From contig DATNFP010000028.1 in the NCBI GenBank assembly GCA_035606335.1, positions 1-31,748 on the forward strand: a stretch of DNA of 31,748 nt, given 5' to 3'. This DNA is from DATNFP01 sp035606335 (GTDB taxonomy: Bacteria > Bacteroidota > Bacteroidia > Chitinophagales > Chitinophagaceae). Under the pieces are notes generated by a model that saw only the letters and a list, made by a program, of their open reading frames with translations, was not told the DNA's origin and ran no database searches. Position 1 is the first letter of the stretch. Every line of letters begins with the position of its first letter. The position numbers were made by a program, and so were the translations under genes. Below, in pieces: positions 8,670-16,626 of this stretch.

Positions 8670-10111
8670 AGTTTTAACTCTTTTCCCAGGTAATAATCAA
8701 TGACCTTTAATTTAAAGATAAGGTCATATTTAGCACTAAGCATATTTGATTCTGCTGAGTACTGCGTATTTTGAGTAACAAGGTAATCAACAGTATTTGT
8801 CAAACCCAGGTCATATCTCTTTTTAGCAAAGTCTAATGCCCTTTGTGCAGCATCGGACGCACGAACTGCTGCATAATATTTTTGAATGGAGTTAATAGCA
8901 TCATTATATGCCTTGTACACATCCTGTTTTAAAGTAAGCTCAGCCTGGTATTCATTTAGTTGTTGAGTAGCTAAATTATATTTTGCCTGTCTCACAGCAT
9001 ATTGACTCTGCCACCCGTTGAAAATGGGAATATTAAGGCTTACCTGGTATGTTTGCCTGAAGTTATTATTTAATTGTTTCCCAAAAGGTACTGGAGTTAG
9101 TACTGGCTGATGAGCTGGTTGATAAATTGTATCAGCTTGGGCGTTCGGACCGAGGTTGGTAAAAAAAACAATTGGGTTATAGACAATCGAAGTACCCTCT
9201 GTCACCTGTTCATAAGTGCTTGCCCAGTTAGTACCATATTGAGCGGTAAAATTTAGTTGCGGATATAAAGCTCCTTTCGCAGCTGAAACTCCTTTTTCTG
9301 CTGCTGTTACTTTAAGCTCGCTACTGCGAATGGAGCCAAAATGTTTTTTTGCTTCCGCAAAAATATCTTCGGGTTTCATATTAGATACCGATATCTGATC
9401 AGCAACCTTTACATCAGGTGCGAGGATCGTAAAAGGCGCATCAAAATCAAGATTAAGTAACGTTTTAAGATCAAGAATTGCAGCGGTATAATTCGCTATA
9501 GCAGTTATTAAATTCGCACTATCACTAGCTACTTGCGACTCAAGCTGTGCAACGTTTAATTCAGGTAAACGGCCGGAGTTGGCAAAACTTTTTGTCTGGT
9601 CTAACTGCGCCATTGAAAGAGCTACCTGTTTTTGGCTCACATTAATTTGTTCCTGGGACTGTAATGCACGTAAATAACCGGTCGCCACATTTAATGACAC
9701 ATCATCTTTCAATTGGTCCAGATCAGCCTGCGACGCTTGTAAGCTATACTTGTTTTTGGCTATTGTATTCCTTGTAGCAAACCACCCGAACACCACCAAA
9801 TTTGCAGTGCCTGAAAAACCAGCAAAATCGTAGCTATTATCAGCAAACTGGTTGGTTGTCGGATCAATAGAGCGGCCAAAGCTACGGCCATAGGCGGGCG
9901 TAGCATTCACACTTGGCAATTGTGACAACTGGCTTTGCAGCAATGTATATTTTGCCAGTCGTTTATTTAAAATATCCTGCTGGATAGAAATATTATGATC
10001 TATTGCATATTGTACACAACGTTGCAACGACCACACATCATCCTGAGCACTTGCAACCGGTGTTTTCAATACAAAACATGCTACAATGGCGGCAGTAAAT
10101 AGAAAACGCAT
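8666..10111 (-). CDS. TolC-family outer membrane efflux channel
   Basis: 481 residues from the ATG at 10111; a TTG two codons upstream is in frame but less likely. Signal peptide about 1-22 (ending ASAQ), then two OEP repeats: WSLQRCVQYAIDHNISIQQ near the start, the coiled-coil helices with LRALQSQEQINVSQKQ, and the second copy ending in a VDYLVTQNTQYSAESN-type helix. TolC-like trimers form the outer-membrane exit duct for tripartite efflux or type I secretion. No membrane-fusion protein or inner-membrane pump gene is adjacent, so its partner lies elsewhere. It heads the operon with the phosphatase and thiL. A perfect TATTTTTG box ends three bases before the ATG, so a leaderless mRNA is plausible. 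Confidence 0.93.
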   Translation of the reverse strand: MRFLFTAAIVACFVLKTPVASAQDDVWSLQRCVQYAIDHNISIQQDILNKRLAKYTLLQSQLSQLPSVNATPAYGRSFGRSIDPTTNQFADNSYDFAGFSGTANLVVFGWFATRNTIAKNKYSLQASQADLDQLKDDVSLNVATGYLRALQSQEQINVSQKQVALSMAQLDQTKSFANSGRLPELNVAQLESQVASDSANLITAIANYTAAILDLKTLLNLDFDAPFTILAPDVKVADQISVSNMKPEDIFAEAKKHFGSIRSSELKVTAAEKGVSAAKGALYPQLNFTAQYGTNWASTYEQVTEGTSIVYNPIVFFTNLGPNAQADTIYQPAHQPVLTPVPFGKQLNNNFRQTYQVSLNIPIFNGWQSQYAVRQAKYNLATQQLNEYQAELTLKQDVYKAYNDAINSIQKYYAAVRASDAAQRALDFAKKRYDLGLTNTVDYLVTQNTQYSAESNMLSAKYDLIFKLKVIDYYLGKELKL

Positions 10112-10114
10112 AAG

Positions 10115-10122
10115 CAAAAATA
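10115..10122 (-). promoter_or_regulatory. Bacteroidota -7 box before the tolC-like gene
   Basis: TATTTTTG on the minus strand, three bases (CTT) from the ATG. With the usual placement of the box, transcription would begin at the A of the ATG. The -33 element is not obvious. Confidence 0.45.
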
Positions 10123-10160
10123 AAAGAAATAAATATGGTAACCGTTTAATTAATCGATAA

Positions 10161-10200
10161 TGTAATTACATCCTCAAAACATTAAATGTATCTAAATGTA
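10161..10200. promoter_or_regulatory. Possible operator: palindrome plus 10-bp-spaced direct repeat
   Basis: In the divergent gap between the tolC-like gene and the gene at 10265 there is a perfect 10-bp palindrome TGTAATTACA (10161-10170), then TAAATGTA twice (10183-10190 and 10193-10200) spaced exactly 10 bp apart, one helical turn. It lies about 50-90 bases upstream of the predicted tolC start. AT-rich DNA makes chance repeats likely, so this is weak. Confidence 0.25.
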
Positions 10201-10253
10201 AAGACTTTAATTTTTTTAAGTAAAAAAATGATGTGGAATATTTTTCGCGTTCA

Positions 10254-10261
10254 TAAATTTG
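10254..10261 (+). promoter_or_regulatory. Bacteroidota -7 box before the gene at 10265
   Basis: TAAATTTG matches TAnnTTTG and ends three bases before the ATG. Transcription starting four bases past the box would begin exactly at the A of the ATG. No TTTG at the -33 position. Confidence 0.4.
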
Positions 10262-10264
10262 TTT

Positions 10265-10849
10265 ATGCAACGGGTACAAATATTGCTGCAAAAGCTCACA
10301 GAATTATCAAAACAGGACGAAAAAAATACTGCAATTGATATAGATCTTATGTTGGATTATACTAAGGTATTGTATGCAGATCTGCTTGAATACAGAAAAA
10401 AACTGGATTTCCCCATCCAATCTTTGGCAAATGAACCTACCCTATCTGAAGTCGCTCAAAAAATGGAAAGAGAAAATGATGAAGAACCCAAAGAAATGAT
10501 TACAACTGTTAATAAACAGCTACAGGTTGAGCAAGATCATTCTTTTCAGGAAACAGTAAAAGCAGAATTACCAGTAGATAAAGCACCTCTTCCCTCAACA
10601 AAGCATATCAAAAAGAACGTGCGCCAAACCATTGGCATTAATGACAAATATCTTCTTATCAGCGAGCTTTTTAGTAATAATAAAGCGGCTTACGAAGAAG
10701 TTTTGGATGAGGTGAATAAATTGGAAAGCTACCAGCAGGCATTAAATTGGCTGGACACCAACATACATAATCAATACGGATGGAATGAGGATAGCGAAGC
10801 GGTTCAGTTATTTTATGGTATTCTTGGTAATTTCTTCGACAATAAATAG
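10265..10849 (+). CDS. Conserved-looking hypothetical protein, soluble, helical
   Basis: 194 residues from ATG 10265; an in-frame TTG two codons earlier is ignored. No signal peptide and no membrane segment, so probably cytoplasmic. Three parts are visible: an N-terminal helical region (1-50), a charged low-complexity linker rich in Glu, Lys and Gln (about 55-120), and a compact C-terminal part beginning near IGINDKYLLISELF with YEEVLDEVNKLESYQQALNWL and an aromatic tail (LFYGILGNFF). I recall C-terminal segments like this in Bacteroidota proteins of unknown function but cannot name a family. It converges with the gene at 10854, only four bases between the stop codons and with no hairpin there. 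Confidence 0.75.
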   Translation: MQRVQILLQKLTELSKQDEKNTAIDIDLMLDYTKVLYADLLEYRKKLDFPIQSLANEPTLSEVAQKMERENDEEPKEMITTVNKQLQVEQDHSFQETVKAELPVDKAPLPSTKHIKKNVRQTIGINDKYLLISELFSNNKAAYEEVLDEVNKLESYQQALNWLDTNIHNQYGWNEDSEAVQLFYGILGNFFDNK

Positions 10850-10853
10850 TACC

Positions 10854-11624
10854 CTATTCAAAATAGAATTCTTCAGATTTTCTTTTGAACAATGGTATAT
10901 ACCAGCCACCACGAATTCCAAAAAGCATATCAAAATGTTGCTTGGTATCTGGAGTGTTTAGATCATATAAATAGCCACGGCGATCTTTAGTAATACCGGC
11001 AACCACATCCAGCCCTAAATTAAAATTGAGTAACCCATCTTTTGCGAAGTAACTATATCCACAAAATTCTTCAACATACGCTCCATTCGTAAGTCTGTCA
11101 TATCCCCGCAGATAAGTCCCATACAATTGAGGTATATCATGGTTTCTCACGTAGATATCCAATTTGTGTTGTATAAAACCTACGGACATTAGCCAAAGAA
11201 TACCATTATCTTCCAGTTTTTTAGAAGTATTAAATATTCTACCGAATTCAGGCCCGATCAGGTAGCCACGTTCATAAACGGGAATGCCTACCAGTTCCCC
11301 ATTCGAAGTAAGGAAATTGCCATCCGGTGTTTGGATATTTGAAAGAAAAGGCTTTATTTTTATTTTATCTCCTGTTAGAAAATCTCCCTTAACCCCAAAC
11401 ATCCAGTTCGACTTTGTTTTGTACAGTATGGATCCACCTAAACGGTAGTTTATTCCAAAATCTTTCGCCATATCAGCCGCCGGCATATCAATATTCGCCG
11501 CAGGATTAATAATCCACCCCTTACGGGCGACCATTTTTTTAGAGTTTGTGCCAAACAGATCATCTTGAGAAAATGCAGGCAATGTTGCTAAAAACAACAG
11601 GGCAAAGAAAAGGCAACGTTTCAT
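10854..11624 (-). CDS. Exported protein of unknown function, probable outer membrane beta-barrel
   Basis: 256 residues. Signal peptide 1-19 (LPAFSQ), then about 235 residues with alternating aromatic/polar strands (YRLGGSILYKTKSNWMFGVKG, RGYLIGPEFGRIF, LLNFNLGLDVVAGI) and a C-terminal strand (MLFGIRGGWYIPLF) before a charged tail ending YFE. Strand pattern and Gly spacing suggest an 8-10-strand outer-membrane barrel, as in many unnamed Bacteroidota proteins. No catalytic motif. ATG at 11624. It stands alone on this strand between two plus-strand genes. Confidence 0.75.
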   Translation of the reverse strand: MKRCLFFALLFLATLPAFSQDDLFGTNSKKMVARKGWIINPAANIDMPAADMAKDFGINYRLGGSILYKTKSNWMFGVKGDFLTGDKIKIKPFLSNIQTPDGNFLTSNGELVGIPVYERGYLIGPEFGRIFNTSKKLEDNGILWLMSVGFIQHKLDIYVRNHDIPQLYGTYLRGYDRLTNGAYVEEFCGYSYFAKDGLLNFNLGLDVVAGITKDRRGYLYDLNTPDTKQHFDMLFGIRGGWYIPLFKRKSEEFYFE

Positions 11625-11706
11625 TGTTTACGTGTACAAAACGTGAAGTTAGGAAATATCTATTTACGCACTTCAATATGATAATAAATGATTAATCATA
11701 ATAAAG

Positions 11707-11738
11707 TTTTGATGAATGGCAGGTAAGGCGTAGGTTTG
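11707..11738 (+). promoter_or_regulatory. Bacteroidota promoter of the aminotransferase/rmlC operon
   Basis: -33 element TTTTG (11707-11711), 19-base spacer, then a perfect -7 box TAGGTTTG (11731-11738). Expected start of transcription near 11742 gives a leader of about 16 bases to the ATG at 11758. It is the best two-element match in the window. Confidence 0.6.
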
Positions 11739-11757
11739 CAGCCATTAATTTTTTGCT

Positions 11758-12900
11758 ATGCATAATTTGCAAATGGTTGACCTGAAACGTCAATATGAAA
11801 AGATAAAGCCAGAGGTAGATACGGCTATTCAGAAGGTAATTGATAGCACAGGATTTATAAATGGGCAGGATGTAAATCTTTTTGCGAAAGAACTTGCTGC
11901 TTATCTTGGAGTAAAGCATGTAATACCTTGCGCAAATGGAACGGATGCATTACAAATAGCATTAATGGCGCTTGGTGTAAAACCGGGGGATGAAATCATT
12001 ACAGCTTCTTATACATATATAGCCACTGTCGAAGTAATTGCGTTATTGAGGTTAAAACCGGTATTCGTAGATGTGGATGCAGATACATTTACCATGAATA
12101 TTGACGAAGTAAAGAAAGCTATTACTCCAAAAACAAAAGCGATCATTCCAGTGCATCTGTATGGACAAAGCGCTAATATGGAACCATTATTAACCCTTGC
12201 CAAAGAACATAACATACCGCTAATAGAAGATAATGCACAGGCCATAGGAGGAACTTACACATTTTCTGATGGGAAAACTGTAAAAAATGGTTCTATGGGG
12301 CTGATAGGCTGCACTTCATTTTTCCCATCAAAAAACCTGGGGTGTTATGGAGATGGTGGTGCGATCTTTACCAATGATGATGCTATTGCCGAAAAGCTAA
12401 AAATGATCGCCAATCACGGGCAGAAAGAACGTTACTATCACGAAGTGGTAGGCTGTAATAGCCGCCTGGACACTATACAGGCAGCAGTGCTGCGTGTTAA
12501 GCTTTCTCATCTCGACGAATATTGTGATGCGCGTAGAAAGGTTGCTGATTTTTATGACAATGCTTTTAAAGATCATGCGAATATCATAACTCCATACAGA
12601 GCTCCCTACTCACGCCATGTATTTCACCAATATACACTCCAGCTAAAAAACGTAGACCGTAACGAAGTGCAGAAAAAACTTGCTGAAAAGAATATACCAT
12701 CTATGATATATTACCCTGTCCCCTGCCATAAGCAAAATATGCTTAAAGAATTTGGCGGCGGCGATTATCATTTACCCGTTACAGATGTATTGCAGGAGTG
12801 TGTTATTTCATTGCCGATACACACTGAGCTAACAGAGGAAGAGCTAAAGTATATTACAAGCAATTTTATTGATGTCATCAACCAACTTTCCAGATCATGA
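11758..12900 (+). CDS. DegT/DnrJ/EryC1/StrS-family nucleotide-sugar aminotransferase
   Basis: 380 residues, typical. A PLP enzyme of fold type I that transaminates a keto-sugar nucleotide for surface polysaccharide synthesis. Landmarks: CANGTDALQIAL (58-69, cofactor phosphate), IEDNAQAIGG (156-165, Asp158 on the PLP nitrogen), TSFFPSKNLGCYGDGG (186-201, with Lys192 the Schiff-base lysine), NSRLDTIQAA (234-243) and a YYPVPCHKQ segment near 318. Overall it is closest in memory to WbpE/WlbC-type enzymes that make 3-amino sugars, but the exact sugar cannot be read off. The ATG at 11758 is used; Met6 is an alternative. Its stop overlaps the start of rmlC by four bases. Confidence 0.92.
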   Translation: MHNLQMVDLKRQYEKIKPEVDTAIQKVIDSTGFINGQDVNLFAKELAAYLGVKHVIPCANGTDALQIALMALGVKPGDEIITASYTYIATVEVIALLRLKPVFVDVDADTFTMNIDEVKKAITPKTKAIIPVHLYGQSANMEPLLTLAKEHNIPLIEDNAQAIGGTYTFSDGKTVKNGSMGLIGCTSFFPSKNLGCYGDGGAIFTNDDAIAEKLKMIANHGQKERYYHEVVGCNSRLDTIQAAVLRVKLSHLDEYCDARRKVADFYDNAFKDHANIITPYRAPYSRHVFHQYTLQLKNVDRNEVQKKLAEKNIPSMIYYPVPCHKQNMLKEFGGGDYHLPVTDVLQECVISLPIHTELTEEELKYITSNFIDVINQLSRS

Positions 12901-13448
12901 ATGTTGTAGCTACACCAATGGAAGGTTTGCTGGTTATTGAACCTCGGATATTTAATGACGACCGTGGATATTTCTACGAAAGCTATAATAAAGATGCTTT
13001 CGAAAAAGCAACAGGGTTTAGTACTCCATTTGTACAAGACAACCAGGCCCGTTCAGTAAGAAATGTACTAAGAGGATTACATTATCAAAGCGAGCCGCAT
13101 GCACAAACTAAATTAGTCCGCGCATTGGAAGGAGCAATATGGGATGTGGTAGTGGATCTTAGAAAAAACAGCAAAACATACGGACAATGGTTTGGTGTAG
13201 AACTATCGGCTGAAAATCATCGCCAGTTTTTGGTTCCAAAGGGATTTGCACATGGGTATTCTGTACTAAGCGAAACTGCTGTTGTTTCTTACAAATGTGA
13301 CAATTTATATAATAAAGCAAGTGAAGGTGGCGTATATTATGCTGATCCTACTCTAAAAATAGATTGGAAAATCCCTTTGAATGAAGCTATTGTTTCTGAA
13401 AAAGATTTGAAACAGCCGCTATTAAAAGACAACGATAGCAGCTTCTAA
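12897..13448 (+). CDS. rmlC: dTDP-4-dehydrorhamnose 3,5-epimerase
   Basis: 183 residues, the standard length. Cupin epimerase making dTDP-4-dehydro-L-rhamnose in the dTDP-L-rhamnose pathway. The catalytic residues fall at the same numbers as in the characterised enzymes: Arg59 and His62 (LRGLHYQ), Lys72 and Tyr132 (SYKCDNLY), with Asp170 near the end for the His dyad. FAHGY (117-121) is also typical. The start ATG overlaps the aminotransferase TGA (ATGA), so the two are translationally coupled. RmlA, B and D are not here, so either rhamnose genes are split in this genome or this epimerase works on a product of the aminotransferase branch. Its TAA overlaps the stop of convergent yajQ. Confidence 0.94.
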   Translation: MNVVATPMEGLLVIEPRIFNDDRGYFYESYNKDAFEKATGFSTPFVQDNQARSVRNVLRGLHYQSEPHAQTKLVRALEGAIWDVVVDLRKNSKTYGQWFGVELSAENHRQFLVPKGFAHGYSVLSETAVVSYKCDNLYNKASEGGVYYADPTLKIDWKIPLNEAIVSEKDLKQPLLKDNDSSF

Positions 13449-13936
13449 GATTTCATATTTACATATTGGAGCGGCAATTCAAGATTGGCACTTCTGCATA
13501 ACTGCATCACTTGTTGCAGATCGTCTATCTTTTTCCCGGTTACTCTGATCGTATCATCCATAATGGCGGCTTGTACTTTCAGGTTGCTGTCTTTTATCAG
13601 CTTCACTACCTTCTTGGCCATATCTTTATCTATACCATTTTTTACAGGTACAGCCTTCCTTACATTTTTTCCTGATGGCGTCGCCTCTTTTGAAAGGTCA
13701 AAGCTGTTTGCTTCCAGTCCCTGGCGCATTGATTTGGTCAACAATACATCCTCCACTTGTTTTAGCTTCATATCACTTTCTACTTCTATATTGATGACCA
13801 TATCTTTTTTATTCAATTCTATGGAAACCTGTGTTCCTTTAAAATCGAACCTGTTATCAATTTCCTTTTTGGCTACGTTTACTGCATTGTCTAAAGTCTG
13901 CAGGTCTACTTTGCTAACAATGTCAAAAGAAGGCAT
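13445..13936 (-). CDS. yajQ: YajQ-family nucleotide-binding protein
   Basis: 163 residues, full length. Starts MPSFDIVSKVDLQTLDNAV and contains EIDNRFDFKG, the hallmark of the family, then the AIMDDTIRVTGKKIDDLQQVM segment and the end ELPLQYVNMKS. Two ferredoxin-like subdomains, cytoplasmic. Family members bind nucleotides or RNA, and cyclic di-GMP in Xanthomonas; the role here is unknown. It lies 58 bases downstream of the ABC-F gene on the same strand and could be cotranscribed. Tail-to-tail overlap of four bases with rmlC and no terminator between them. Confidence 0.95.
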   Translation of the reverse strand: MPSFDIVSKVDLQTLDNAVNVAKKEIDNRFDFKGTQVSIELNKKDMVINIEVESDMKLKQVEDVLLTKSMRQGLEANSFDLSKEATPSGKNVRKAVPVKNGIDKDMAKKVVKLIKDSNLKVQAAIMDDTIRVTGKKIDDLQQVMQLCRSANLELPLQYVNMKS

Positions 13937-13994
13937 ATAAAATTGTTTTTGAAGGGTATGAAAGATACAAAGAATAGGATAAATTCAATAGAAA

Positions 13995-15938
13995 CTATCC
14001 TAATTTCTGCTCCAGGTCAAGTATCAATTCAAAAGTCTTATCATACTCTTTAGTAAGGTTTTCCAATTTATTATTTAGCTGTTTATACTCACTATCCAAT
14101 TTCACAAATTGGTTCTTATCGGCATACATAACGGGGTCTGAAAGCTTTTTTTCTATTGCTGCCTTTTCTTCCGTTAGCTTATTCACTTCAGCTTCCAGTT
14201 TTTGGAAAGCCCTCATTTGGTTCTGATGCTCTTTGCGAAGCGCCTTATCTTCAGCTTCATTTTTATTTACAACGACTATGGGCTTTTCTTCTTTCTTCTT
14301 TACTTCAGTTGGCTTTATCGCGGCTTGTTCCCGTTTTTGTTTTTCCTGCTGATAAACAACCCATTCATCATAATCTCCAACAAATTCTTTTATCTGTCCA
14401 TCTTCAATACTCCATATTTTGTTTGCGGTCTTACTAATGAAATAACGATCGTGCGATACAAGTATCAATGTTCCTTCATAGCCGTTCAAGGCTTCTATCA
14501 ACATTTCAACAGATTGCATGTCCAGGTGGTTAGTAGGTTCATCCAGCAGTAGGAAATTCCCTTTTGCAGCAATGGTTTTAGCCAACGCTACCCTTGCTTT
14601 TTCGCCTCCTGAAAGAACTTTGATCTTCTTAAACACATCATCTCCGCTAAATAGAAAACAGCCCAAAAGCTGGCGCAATTCCAGTTCGGTTTTGCCACTT
14701 CCACTATTCTTTAGTTCATCGAGAATTTCATCTTCTATATTCAAAGCTTCTAATTGATGCTGCGCATAAAAGCTTTCTTCTACATTGTGCCCCCATTTCC
14801 GCTCACCATCAAATGGTTCACGCCCGGCTATAATCCGCAAAAGTGTTGATTTACCACGACCATTGGCACCGATCAATGCTATCTTATCGCCACGCATTAT
14901 TTCAGCATTGGCACCATTGAGTATCGTTAGCTCTCCAAAGTGTTTGGATATATCTGTGAGTGTGCAGATAATTTTACCAGGCTGTACTGCAATATCAAAG
15001 TTGATATTCATCACCGGCATAGTTGCGTCCGGCGCTTCTATTCTTTCAAGTTTATCCAGTCTTTTTAATGCACTTTGTGCCTGAGCTGCCTTTGTAGCTT
15101 TCGCCCGAAAGCGTTCTACAAATCGCTCTTGCTGCCGTATATACTGCTGCTGGTTTTCATACTGCCGTTGCTGGAGTGCCATCCGCTCTTCTTTTTCCTG
15201 TTGGAAGAAGGTATAGTTACCGCTATACTGATACAGGTCGCACTGCCATACTTCTACGATCTTTGTTACCATTCTATCCAGGAAATAACGGTCGTGCGAT
15301 ACAATTACCACACTACCGGGATATCCCTGCAGGTATCGTTCCAGCCATTCTATTGAAGGAAGGTCAAGGTGGTTGGTAGGCTCATCAAGCAGGAGTAGCT
15401 CCGGCCGTTGCAGCATCATTTTTGCTAACAACACCCTCATGCGCCATCCACCGCTAAACTGATCATAAGGTCTTTGCAGATCAGCAGTTGAAAAGCCCAA
15501 TCCTTCCAACACTTCTGCTGTGCGATGTTCCATTTCATAGCCACCTGCTACTTCAAAATCATGCAAAGCATGGCTATATTCATCCAGCAGTTCAGCATCA
15601 TCCGGCTTGTTTTCTAATTCTTTTATTAGATGTTCCAACTGTTTTTCTATCTGGTGGGCTTTCTCAAATGCCTGCATTCCTACCTGCAGGATGGAGTTGC
15701 TCGTTGAAAAACTTAATAAGTCCTGGTTAAAAAAACCAAGCGATACATCTTTGGGCTTGTTAATAACTCCACCATCCAGAGCATAAGCCCCTGTCATTAA
15801 ACGCAATAAGGTGGATTTTCCCGCACCGTTACTACCTACTAACCCTATTCGTTCTCCTGTTCCTATCTGCCAGCTTGCATCCTTTAGTATATACCTGGAC
15901 CCGAAAGAAAATGAAATATTCTGTAATGAGATCAACAT
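13995..15938 (-). CDS. ABC-F family ATPase (Uup/YdiF-like)
   Basis: 647 residues. Two ABC domains in one chain without membrane segments: Walker A GSNGAGKST (35-43), signature FSGGWRMR (161-168), Walker B LLLLDEP (181-187); second set GANGRGKST (357-365), LSGGEKAR (443-450), FLLLDEP (462-468). The linker between the domains (about 240-310, rich in Gln/Arg and helical) is the P-site tRNA interaction motif, and a C-terminal coiled coil spans about 555-647 after a Lys/Glu-rich stretch. ABC-F proteins act on ribosomes as translation factors or, in some cases, antibiotic protection. The C-terminal coiled coil and length favour Uup/YdiF rather than EttA or resistance types. A perfect TAAATTTG box ends eight bases before the ATG. 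Confidence 0.92.
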   Translation of the reverse strand: MLISLQNISFSFGSRYILKDASWQIGTGERIGLVGSNGAGKSTLLRLMTGAYALDGGVINKPKDVSLGFFNQDLLSFSTSNSILQVGMQAFEKAHQIEKQLEHLIKELENKPDDAELLDEYSHALHDFEVAGGYEMEHRTAEVLEGLGFSTADLQRPYDQFSGGWRMRVLLAKMMLQRPELLLLDEPTNHLDLPSIEWLERYLQGYPGSVVIVSHDRYFLDRMVTKIVEVWQCDLYQYSGNYTFFQQEKEERMALQQRQYENQQQYIRQQERFVERFRAKATKAAQAQSALKRLDKLERIEAPDATMPVMNINFDIAVQPGKIICTLTDISKHFGELTILNGANAEIMRGDKIALIGANGRGKSTLLRIIAGREPFDGERKWGHNVEESFYAQHQLEALNIEDEILDELKNSGSGKTELELRQLLGCFLFSGDDVFKKIKVLSGGEKARVALAKTIAAKGNFLLLDEPTNHLDMQSVEMLIEALNGYEGTLILVSHDRYFISKTANKIWSIEDGQIKEFVGDYDEWVVYQQEKQKREQAAIKPTEVKKKEEKPIVVVNKNEAEDKALRKEHQNQMRAFQKLEAEVNKLTEEKAAIEKKLSDPVMYADKNQFVKLDSEYKQLNNKLENLTKEYDKTFELILDLEQKLG

Positions 15939-15946
15939 ATTGGCAA

Positions 15947-15954
15947 CAAATTTA
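15947..15954 (-). promoter_or_regulatory. Bacteroidota -7 box before the ABC-F gene
   Basis: TAAATTTG on the minus strand with eight bases to the ATG. Predicted leader of about five bases. No -33 TTTG in the expected place. It is back-to-back with the box at 15986 serving the opposite strand. Confidence 0.4.
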
Positions 15955-15985
15955 CGTTACCAGCGTTTAGCATTATGCGTTCATG

Positions 15986-15993
15986 TATTTTTG
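15986..15993 (+). promoter_or_regulatory. Bacteroidota -7 box before the DUF3347 lipoprotein gene
   Basis: TATTTTTG followed by CA, the extended form often seen in this phylum, 13 bases before the ATG at 16007. Predicted leader of about 10 bases. A possible upstream element GTTTA lies near 15965. The box also argues against using the upstream ATG at 15983 as the start. Confidence 0.45.
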
Positions 15994-16006
15994 CAACAAA
16001 ATTTTA

Positions 16007-16600
16007 ATGATGCGATATTTATCTATACTTTTTATATGTTTTAGCTTGTTTATGGCAGGTTGTAGCAATAGTAGTACTGATAAGGCAGGAACAAGTGAAA
16101 AAAATTCGCAGACAGTCAATAATCTTCCACCTCAAAGCGATCTGAAAGACGCAGGCACTCAAAAGTTAATGGCTGTTGTTACAGACTATTATGAGCTGAA
16201 GGACGCTTTTGTAGTAAGTAAAGCAAATCAGGCCGATGTGGCAGCTAATAAGCTGGTAACAAGTACTGATAGTTTGAAATCATACTTACTGAATGACTCT
16301 TCCAACAAACAATCAATCAAACCATACCTGGACACGATAGCAGCTCAAAGTAGAAAAATAATTACTACGGCAGACTCCACCTGTGAAAAAAAGAGAGCTC
16401 CATTTGAGAAAATATCTAACGCGATGTTTGATATGCTAAAAAAAGTTGATTTAAAGAACGCAGGTGTGTATCGGGAACATTGTCCAATGGCTTTTAATGA
16501 AAAAGGGGCATATTGGCTGAGCAGCTATGCAGATATAAAAAATCCTTACCTGGGTAAAAAAATGATTGATTGTGGAGAAGTTACGGATTCGTTGAAATAA
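16007..16600 (+). CDS. DUF3347 lipoprotein, possible metal-binding
   Basis: 197 residues from ATG 16007 (an adjacent ATG at 16010 is equally possible; the ATG at 15983 lies before the promoter box). Lipoprotein signal with lipobox FMAGC (Cys19). After a Ser/Asn-rich linker comes a helical domain matching what I know of DUF3347: a TDYYELKDAFV helix, SLKSYLL, FEKISNAMFDML and the conserved end with HCPMAF (His158, Cys159, Met161), GAYWLSSYADIKNPYLGKKM and IDCG (Met186, Cys189). In Bacteroidota this domain is often fused to copper-efflux adaptor proteins, and the Cys/Met/His set suggests a soft-metal site (inference). It precedes a TonB-dependent receptor by 26 bases, so the two are probably one operon at the outer membrane. 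Confidence 0.82.
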   Translation: MMRYLSILFICFSLFMAGCSNSSTDKAGTSEKNSQTVNNLPPQSDLKDAGTQKLMAVVTDYYELKDAFVVSKANQADVAANKLVTSTDSLKSYLLNDSSNKQSIKPYLDTIAAQSRKIITTADSTCEKKRAPFEKISNAMFDMLKKVDLKNAGVYREHCPMAFNEKGAYWLSSYADIKNPYLGKKMIDCGEVTDSLK

Positions 16601-16626
16601 ATTATTAATTGGCTAGATAGAATGGC

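Noticed and set aside
14156..15379. Several long open frames on the plus strand opposite the ABC-F gene
   Set aside because: They are antisense to a protein with two intact ABC domains and give products without domains or sensible start context; the same applies to antisense frames opposite the FG-GAP, S9 and accC genes.
15983..16006. ATG at 15983 as the start of the DUF3347 lipoprotein
   Set aside because: It lies upstream of or within the likely promoter box (15986-15993) and would put a Cys-containing stretch before the signal peptide; 16007 is preferred.
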